From assembly GCA_021018995.1 (NCBI GenBank), contig CM037595.1, positions 89,360,991 through 89,424,990 on the forward strand: a DNA stretch of 64,000 nt, read 5' to 3'. Below the pieces are notes generated by a model. The model was given only the letters and a program-made list of their open reading frames with translations, searched no databases and was not told the DNA's origin. The position numbers and the translations under genes were made by a program. Source of the stretch: Chloranthus sessilifolius. Its lineage: Eukaryota > Streptophyta > Magnoliopsida > Chloranthales > Chloranthaceae. Positions 57,022 to 64,000 of the stretch are shown here, piece by piece; position 1 is the stretch's first letter, and each line of letters begins with the position of its first letter.

Positions 57022-57081
<60 letters not shown>
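57017..57081. repeat. (CT)n-(AT)n compound microsatellite
   Basis: A CT run of about 13 units passes directly into about 19 AT units. Confidence 0.95.
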
Positions 57082-57083
<2 letters not shown>

Positions 57084-57237
57084 CTCTCAACGTTTGACCT
57101 ATTTGTTGACTAGAGTTTGATCTTTCAATATATAGGTGCAAAATGAAATAGCTAACAGCATATGTTACTATATGGTGCATAAAGAAGGAAGAAAAGCTAG
57201 AAGATATATGGTGCATAAAGAAGGTAGAAAAGTTAGA

Positions 57238-57300
<63 letters not shown>
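57238..57300. repeat. (TA)n microsatellite
   Basis: About 31 TA units directly abut the Helitron 3' end at 57301. A 36-base unit (ATATGGTGCATAAAGAAGG type) is duplicated just before it at 57169-57236. Confidence 0.95.
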
Positions 57301-57301
<1 letters not shown>

Positions 57302-57330
57302 TAGTGAACCCTACACGTGCAATGCACGTG
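57301..57330 (-). mobile_element. Helitron 3' terminus
   Basis: On the minus strand a hairpin CACGTGCATTGCACGTG (57314-57330) is followed by nine bases and then CTAG, with T next outside. This is the rule for Helitron ends (hairpin, then CTRR, inserted between A and T). The 5' TC end would lie at higher coordinates and was not identified. Confidence 0.6.
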
Positions 57331-57399
57331 AGAGCTGTTTATTTGTAAAATAAATCGTTACAATATAAATTTTAAAAATAGTTTTTGTATTTAACAAAA

Positions 57400-58607
57400 A
57401 AAATCATTGGGCACTGATATTTCTGTGAAAATTTTGGTTTTGGTTAGAATCGAATCCGATATTTTCACCAAAATTTTAGGATTTCGGCCGAAAATCCTAG
57501 ATGAAAGTGATGGGTCAAGTCGAAATTTCGGTGCCCATACTTTTTTTTGTTTTGTTTTAAAACCTAAAATTATCGGCCTTCAAAATATTGGTCGATAATT
57601 ATTGGTGATTCGCAAATTATTGGCTAATTACTTCAAATTATCGGCCGAGAATTTGAAGGCCGCAATTTTTTATCGGGATTTCGTTTTGGTGGAATTCGAA
57701 ACCGATGAGTTTCAGCCGAAATTTTGATCCAAGACCCCAACTAAAATGAAGTCTATCGTTTTGGATGAAGGTATAAAATTCGGCCCTTTAAAAAAAAAAA
57801 AAAAAAAACACAAGGTCTCGGCGCAGACCGATATGTATCAGTCGATATCCAATACACATCGACTGATACGGGCCCGTATCAAACGATATGGATACCAATA
57901 CCTTGTTGGGGGACCGCAAAGTATTAGAACCGATACGTATCAGTTTGCTGAAAAGCTTATACGTATCGTCGTTATATATTGGTATCGCACAAGATGTCAT
58001 ACCTTAGAGCATGGATTAAAATTTCGACCAAAATCTTGTGGGCCAGGTCGAAATTTCAACTGATAACTTTAAATTATCGGTCGAGAATTTGAAGGCCGCG
58101 ATTTTTGACTGAAAATTTTAGGATTTCGTTTCGGTGGGGTTCGAAACCGAAGAGTTTCGGCCGAAATTTTGATCCATAACCCAAAGTAAAATGAAGTCCT
58201 TATCGTTTGGGATCAAGGTGTCAAACTCGGTATCGCGTATCGGTCTATGGAGGACCAATAAGAATTGGCCGATACATATCGGCCAAACCCGATACGTATA
58301 AGCCAAACCTAATACATATCAACTGCTACGGGCCCGTATCAGCCGATACTGATACGGAGTTGGAGGATCGGGAAGTATCAAAACTGATACGCATCGGTTT
58401 GTTGAAAAACCGATGCGTATCGCTGTTATGTATCAGTATCGCAAAGGATGTCATACCTCATAGCATGGATCAAAATTTCGAGCGAAATTCTAATATTTCA
58501 GGGAGAACGAATCAGTTTCGAACGCCATCAAAATTTTGGGATTTGGGCCGAAAATCTCGAACGAAATTTCGACTGAAATATTGTAGGCCAGGGCAAACTT
58601 TCGGTGC

Positions 58608-58655
<48 letters not shown>

Positions 58656-59560
58656 TTATTTTTTAAAACCCAAATTATCGGCCGATAATTTGAAGGCTGA
58701 TAATTTTGGATTTAAAAAAAAGAATCATTGGGAACCGAAATATCGGTTGGGACCGAAACCGAATATGGTATTTTCATCGAAATTTCGGGATTTCAATTGA
58801 AAATACCAGAAGAAATGTCGGCCAATATTTATATTTTTTTTTAAACCAAAAATTCTCGTTTGATAATTTGATGATTAGCAAATTATCGGCCGATAACTTC
58901 AAATTATTAGTCGAGAATTTGAAGGCCGTGATTTTTGACCAAAAATTTTGGGATTTCGTTTTGATGGATCCGTAATTGATGCGTTTAAGCCAAAATTTTG
59001 ATCCTTAACCTCAATTTAAATGAAGTGTTTATCGTTTGGGATCGAGGTGTGAAACTCAGTATCGGTATCGGTTCATGGATGACCGTTACGAATCGGCCGA
59101 TAAAGATACATATCGGCCCTTGTGAAAAAAAAAACTCAAGGTCTCGGTGCAAACCGATACGAACCTGTATCAGGCGATACCGATACCAAACTGGAGGACC
59201 GAGAAGCATCAGAACCGATACAAATCGATATGATGAAAAACCGATACTTGTCGTTGTTATGTATCGGTATCGCCCATGATGTCATACCTTATAACATGGA
59301 TGAAAATTTCGGCCGAAACAAATCGGTTTCGAACCCCATTGAAATTTCGAGATTTCGGTCGAAAATCTCCGACGAAATTTCGCCCAAAATCTTGTGGTCC
59401 GGGCCGAAATTTCGGCGCCCAAATATATTTTTTTTTAAACCCAAAATTATCGGTCGACAATTTGAAGTTATCAGCCGGTAACTTCAAATTGATTAGCAAA
59501 TGATCGGCCGATAACTTCAAATTATCGGCCGATAATTTTGGGTGTTAAAAAAAACAATCA
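57400..59560. repeat. Imperfect tandem array rich in TATCGGCCGATA palindromes
   Basis: A block around GAAGGCCG..TTTCGTTT..GATCCATAACC occurs at 57653-57795, 58089-58240 and 58918-59066. A second block ending TTCGGTGCCCATA occurs at 57420-57540, 58486-58612 and 59300-59425. Between them lie strings such as CGATACGTATCAG and TTATCGGCCGATAA. The later units are about 0.8 kb apart. No coding is credible. Confidence 0.75.
58612..58650. repeat. (AT)n microsatellite inside the tandem array
   Basis: About 19 AT units occupy the place of short A/T runs in the neighbouring units. Confidence 0.95.
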
Positions 59561-60024
59561 TTGAGCATCGAAAAAAATCATTGATACACTCAAAAAAGTG
59601 ACCTTAAAATCAACTTTAAGCGTGCCCATGATGTTAAGGTCACTTTTCTGAGATGTATGCTACGTGAAATAAAATACTAAGCGTTTAATAGTACGCCCAT
59701 GATATGAAGATCCATTATGTGAAAGATTGGGAGGATAAACGATCTCCATCGTCTGATTCAACGCAGTCCATGTGTTTCAATGCGGATGAACACAAGTATT
59801 AGGGGGTGGATTCAAAGGTACTTAAACCAAAAACCAAATTTATAGAAGGAGAGATTTTATGTTGTAACTTTGTTTTTGTATTTTCAAAGATTATTATATA
59901 CATATATAATATTATAAAGATATATAATAATTTATTAAGATGAGACATTTACTCATTTTATCTTTTTATGATAAGAAAGAATCTAAAGTAAGATACCATT
60001 CTCATTTTTAAGTAATAATGGTAT

Positions 60025-60065
<41 letters not shown>

Positions 60066-60700
60066 AGATGTGTAGGCTACTGTAGATGCATTGAATAATG
60101 ATTTATAGAATATAATTTCCCCCACTATAAAAAAAACAAAAAAAAAGAGTATAATTCCACCCAACTACCCTTCTCACATTATTTTAGCAAAGATATATCA
60201 ACAGGTCGATCAAATCTAAAGAGTTGACCGGATCTAATCCGATCTGAAGGATTTTGTCTAATGCTTTATGTCGGACCGGATCCGAGCTGATGCGTCAAAT
60301 CTTTGTTACCTACCTGGCCCGATTAAAAGTTCAAGTGGGCCGGGTCCAATATCTACCAGCCCAACCCGATTCCTTTGACAATGACAGCCCGCCAACTGAG
60401 TCCCAAAATAAAGGAAATTATAATCGGTCGACAGTTTTGATAGGCAATGTTTTAGACAACTGTCGTTGACCGAATGTAGTGTTTGGCTCCACTATGTGTG
60501 CAACGAATCAGCTCGTGCCAGATACGCTGTTTCCAAATTATCTATGAAAAATTATCCACTACTGTCCGAAAATAAAGTATGAAAAAAAAAAAAAAAAAAA
60601 AAAGGGGTGGGTTCTACTTCTACTTGTCATCGCTTCAACAGTTCCACACGCCACCAACACTGCTTAGACGGAGCAAAGGCCACGGCCAAGTGCCACGGAG
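59561..60700. other. Intergenic DNA upstream of the calmodulin-like gene
   Basis: No gene is seen. It contains a dispersed motif at 59690-59775 (see 4606), an (AT)n run at 60028-60060 and an A homopolymer at 60582-60602. The last few hundred bases are presumably the gene's promoter. Confidence 0.5.
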
Positions 60701-60702
60701 CC

Positions 60703-60711
60703 TCATATAAG
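60703..60711 (+). promoter_or_regulatory. Putative TATA box of calmodulin-like gene
   Basis: TCATATAAG lies 95 to 103 bases before the ATG. Transcription would start about 30 bases later, giving a leader of roughly 70 bases that includes a CT tract. Confidence 0.5.
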
Positions 60712-60775
60712 ATTGCTAGGCCCATTCTCCATTTAAACGCACCATCATATCACACCCTTCATCTTCTCTCACCCG

Positions 60776-60800
60776 TCTCTCTCTCTCTCTCTCTCTCTCT
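60776..60800 (+). repeat. (TC)n tract in the 5' leader
   Basis: Twelve or so TC units end five bases before the ATG. CT-rich leaders are common in plant genes. Confidence 0.9.
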
Positions 60801-60805
60801 ACACT

Positions 60806-61396
60806 ATGAAGCTCAATCTTAGAACCCTTTTCAGCTCCAAAAAAACTAGTAACGTAACGGATACTGACTCAGCATCATCCAACTCCGATATTTCCTCACC
60901 CGACACATCACAAAACCTCATATCAACCCCTACAACCGTCCTCCCCTCTAAAGCCCCAAACCACTCCCAGAACCACCCCGTAATAGTTTCGGCCGATATC
61001 TCCGTCAAAACCCATTGGGACAGCAAGCTATCCAGGCACGAGTTCGAGCTAGTCCTCAGTCGGCTCGGCCTCGAGCTGCCGACAAAGGACGAGCTGGCTG
61101 CGATTTTTAACGAAGCTGACGGGGACGGAGACGGGTGCATAACTTTGGAAGAGTTCGGCTCGGGGGTAGGGCTCGGCTCTTCTTGCGGCTCTGACTTGCG
61201 TGGCGCATTTGACTTTTTTGACGCTGATCGTGACGGTAAGATATCGGCTGAGGAGCTTTTGGGCGTGTTTTCGACGATCGGAGATGAAGGGTGCACGTTA
61301 GCGGACTGTCAGCGCATGATAGTAGGGGTGGATTCGGATGGTGATGGTTTGGTTGGTTTTGAAGACTTCGCACGTATGATGGAGAGGGAGAGGTAG
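60806..61396 (+). CDS. Calmodulin-like EF-hand calcium sensor (CML type)
   Basis: The intronless frame encodes 196 residues. Residues 1-65 are a Ser/Thr-rich, probably disordered N-terminus starting MKLNLRTLF. Three calcium loops follow at 105-116 (DGDGDGCITLEE), 139-150 (DADRDGKISAEE) and 176-187 (DSDGDGLVGFED). Loops 1 and 2 end in the standard Glu; loop 3 ends in Asp, which is tolerated. Residues 70-88 (WDSKLSRHEFELVLSRLG) look like the exit half of a fourth, first EF-hand whose loop has been lost. Proteins of this type bind Ca2+ and then target proteins in stress and defence signalling. Length and layout recall Arabidopsis CML41-like proteins, but I cannot assign orthology. It is GC-richer than its surroundings and shows no damage. 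The start fits: CT-rich leader and TATA box upstream. Confidence 0.93.
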   Translation: MKLNLRTLFSSKKTSNVTDTDSASSNSDISSPDTSQNLISTPTTVLPSKAPNHSQNHPVIVSADISVKTHWDSKLSRHEFELVLSRLGLELPTKDELAAIFNEADGDGDGCITLEEFGSGVGLGSSCGSDLRGAFDFFDADRDGKISAEELLGVFSTIGDEGCTLADCQRMIVGVDSDGDGLVGFEDFARMMERER

Positions 61397-61892
61397 TTCA
61401 GTGTTTGCGTATCTATCTCCATCAGATGGAATTTAGAGTTGGGGCTAAGAATCGGTGGAATTTCAATGGTATTTAGGTATAGATTGTATCTTATATTCAC
61501 GAGTTGCAAATGTGCAAATTAATGAGGACCATTCGATCGGTTTTATATCTCAAGGATGGTTCATAGCCAAAACATCCGTGCGTTAAATTTTCCTAACTGT
61601 GGGATCAATCATATACCATTAAATGGTCATAATAATATTGACTATATCCGATACATCTACCTGGTCTCATCCCATATTATATAAAGCCACATTAAAAATA
61701 GGGTTATATTACGTGGAAGCTCATAAACTAATCAATGATCTCACGATGAATGATCAAATAAGAATGCAAAAATAAAAGAAAATCAACCACAAACATACAA
61801 TAGACAGTATTTACGTGATTCGGCAATATGCATACATCTAAGGACAATGATAATCTACTATATTAATGATCACACAAGAATTCAAGAACACT
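61397..61892. other. 3' flank of the gene, with copia LTR scrap
   Basis: No gene is seen. From about 61740 to 61892 the sequence includes TTTACGTGATTCGGCAATAT, the LTR motif also seen at 53932 and 56272, so a fragment of a related copia LTR is present. It is cut by a CACTA-type end at 61893. Confidence 0.5.
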
Positions 61893-62040
61893 CACTACAA
61901 AAAATAAGACTATTAGCGGCAGCCAAAAACTGTCACTATTAACAAAAAAACTGCTGCTAATACCCATATCGCTAATAGTCTTTAATAGTTTTTTGTTAAT
62001 AGCGACAGTTTTTTGCGACTCAAGTTTCACCAAAGCTCTC
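61893..62040. mobile_element. CACTA-type miniature element, right end unclear
   Basis: It starts CACTACAAAAAATAAGAC and shares CTATTAGCGGCAGC with the element at 56745-56881. Repeated TTAGCGGCAG/CTGTCACTATTAAC segments follow in inverted order to about 62020. A matching GTAGTG end is not visible. Confidence 0.5.
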
Positions 62041-62054
62041 CTGAAAACTCTATA

Positions 62055-62230
62055 CACTACGTTAAAATGCTAGAAAAAAGACATAAAATAAGACTGTTAT
62101 TTTTCGTCTTTAAATAAGACAATATGTACCCGTCTTAAATTTTGTAATAGGACGGTCACACACTACCAATTGAGCACGAAATTTAAGACCATTAATGAGA
62201 CGGTAAAAAACGTCTTATTTTCGCGATGCC
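62055..62230. mobile_element. Possible CACTA transposon 5' end
   Basis: CACTACGTT at 62055 is followed by short repeats of AAGAC, GACGGT and CGTCTTA in both directions (62090-62225). This is the layout of CACTA subterminal repeats. The other end would be beyond the window or lost. Confidence 0.35.
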
Positions 62231-62249
62231 AAGCACTTAACTCATCTAA

Positions 62250-62536
62250 AATAACCCTTCTCTCTCTCTAAAAAATAAAAACCCTTAGCTAAACTAAACC
62301 CCCTCTCTCAACCGGCCTCTCCCTCTCCCTCTCCCTCTCCCATCTCTCTAAAAAAGCTCTAACCCTAGGTTCCATTCCGCGATCTCCATTGTCGCTGCCC
62401 CTCTAAGCCAGTCTCTTCCTCTCCCTCTCTCTATCATCTCTCTAAAAAACAAAATAACCCTTGATTCTATCCCGTCGATCTCCACTGTCGCTCCTGCCGA
62501 CTATTGCCATCGATCTCCATTGTCGCTCATTGAAAG
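62250..62536 (+). repeat. Duplicated CT-rich, leader-like segment
   Basis: Two about 100-base units (62311-62405 and 62410-62500) share CTCTCCCTCTC, ATCTCTCTAAAAAA and CGATCTCCATTGTCGCT. A third CGATCTCCATTGTCGCT lies at about 62510. It ends GAAAG/GTAATA at 62537, a possible 5' splice site. It may be a non-coding first exon of a gene or transposon to the right. Confidence 0.4.
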
Positions 62537-64000
62537 GTAATATTCTTTTTCTTATTTACTTATGTAAGACTTTTTGTCACCATCATGACTCAAAAAACAG
62601 TATTGCTTCTTTAGGAAATAGTTTTGCCAAGTAATTAAGTTTGACAAATTGGTTTGTCATTTTTTTGACCCACGGTCGTCCGTAGTACACTCACGGACGT
62701 CCGTTGTCACGGACGACCGTGAGTGATTCACGGACGTCCGTGATCCTAAAACATATAAATTTTAGGAAGTTCGGGCAGTTTCATAACTGATCCGAAAATC
62801 TTCTTTCTAAAATTTTTGTTTGTCCAAAATTGTGTCATTGAGATTACTTTACTTCTTGTGATTTCATTCTCTAATCTCTTTGATGTTTATGGGTCGTTAT
62901 GATTTCATGTTTGAGAGTGTAAGACTTGTGTGAGACAAGTGAACCTTCGCAAGGAACGTAGGTTGATGGAAATGTTCACTATGGATAGTATGATGGAGAA
63001 AGGCTGTCATGTTTGGTGATTGGAGTGCTAGGGCATATCATTCCAAAGAAGCACTGTAAAGTTTTTTGTTCATAGTGAATTTCTTTTTGGATCTGAGATA
63101 GATCCCGTGGTTTTTGCCTGTGACGGGTTTTCCACGTTAAAAATGTCTTGCGTACTTATTTTGATTGTATGATGATTGTGAGTAGATTTTAATTGATAAA
63201 TTTAATAGATTATATTAAAAAACTTAAATTTCCCAAATTTTCAACTTATTTTTTAAATTTATGTGATGTTTGATAGCAAACAACATTGTGTTCTCCTCTT
63301 TGATAAGGTTTGTTAGTTCTATTTTGTGATCCATATTGTGATTTTATTTTATTTATTTTTTAATGTTGATCCATCTATTTTATAAATTGGGTTCGTTTGG
63401 GTATTGAACTAAAGTTATATTTTGAAATGATAGGGTTGTTTGAGAGAAGCTCAATGGGTTGAATCTGCTTTGGTACTCGTTCTTCCGAATCAAGAGACTC
63501 TTGTTTTTTGTTTTTTTTTGGATAGGGTTGCAGATTCGTTCAAACAAATCGAATCGAAACTAAATTTTTTGCTTTTCGGTTTTGTTCAACCTAAACAGCA
63601 ACCGAACTGAAATCGAAAAAGTTGGGTTGGTTCGGTTCTGTACAGATCCTTTTCAATTTTTTTAACTTTTTTTTTTTTTTTAAATTGAATTTTTTATTTT
63701 ATTTTGGATCGATTCTCTAAACCTACTTAACCAGTTTTCGGTTTCAGCCTATTGAGGATCGGTTCTGAAATTAAAACTTATTGGGAATCGGTTCAGTTTT
63801 CTTTATCTTTGGATCGATTTTGGTCCGGCTTTGGATGCCTGCACCGATTCCTTTCATGCCAAATTTTCCAGCATATTATCCATGGAAGCTACGTCTTTAC
63901 AAGATTAGACTGCGATACCAGCCCAACGCTAAACCACCGAGAGATAGCGATGTTAAAGTTTCTGAATTCCACGTTCACATCGAATAGACTAGCAAAATAA
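62537..64000. other. AT-rich DNA, no gene recognised
   Basis: A cluster of CACGGACGTCCGTG palindromes lies at 62668-62743. An AACCGA/GGTTCGG-rich block similar to 50640-50960 lies at 63540-63800, with a T homopolymer at 63660-63682. The 82-codon frame running off the right edge (63752) overlaps that block and has no protein features. Confidence 0.5.
62668..62743. repeat. Cluster of ACGGACGTCCGT palindromes
   Basis: Within 76 bases, four related units occur: CACGGTCGTCCGT, CACGGACGTCCGT, CACGGACGACCGTG and CACGGACGTCCGTG. They alternate in orientation. Confidence 0.85.

Noticed and set aside
58207-58800. 197-codon plus-strand frame across the tandem array
   Set aside because: It runs through an (AT)n tract and palindromic repeats; the sister units do not keep the frame.

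Overview
The window is nuclear DNA from a flowering plant. It is AT-rich, full of (AT)n microsatellites and LTR retrotransposons, and holds one clear host gene, an EF-hand calmodulin-like protein at 60806-61396 (+). I cannot name the species.

Most of the window (6103-50040) is one nested stack of four LTR retrotransposons, resolved here to the base through terminal repeats and 5-bp target-site duplications (TSDs). The outer, oldest element is a Ty1/copia retrotransposon on the minus strand (LTRs 6103-6581 and 49561-50040, TSD GGGAT). Two Ty3/gypsy elements of one family, with Tekay/Del-like features, inserted into its coding region in opposite orientations: A at 8610-32869 (minus, TSD ACTGT) and B at 34928-47809 (plus, TSD TTAGC). 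A fourth element, C, is a strongly eroded Athila/Tat-like gypsy element at 9531-20872 (minus, TSD ATTGG). It landed inside the left LTR of A. Removing the insertions leaves a copia element of about 6.8 kb. No element keeps intact open frames.

The A/B family is the most interesting content. Both copies have (i) a probable spliceosomal intron between gag and protease, (ii) an extra third ORF downstream of the pol/chromodomain region, preceded by its own TATA-like box, and (iii) dense arrays of the palindrome TCGATTAATCGA, found in each LTR and again just upstream of the third ORF. A third ORF of unknown function beside its own repeated DNA motif suggests a self-recognition or anti-silencing module. 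That is inference, not demonstrated.

The left flank (1-6102) is mostly unannotatable AT-rich DNA with one clear MITE (3255-3595). The right flank (50046-64000) is a patchwork of smaller mobile DNA. It holds a non-autonomous hAT-like element (50583-51647), an old copia remnant with a gypsy fragment between its LTRs (53875-56995), two short DNA-transposon insertions inside that remnant's right LTR, a Helitron 3' end (57301), an imperfect tandem array rich in TATCGGCCGATA-type palindromes (57400-59560), the calmodulin-like gene with its TATA box and CT-rich leader, and CACTA-type sequences to its right. No rRNA, tRNA or CRISPR features were seen.
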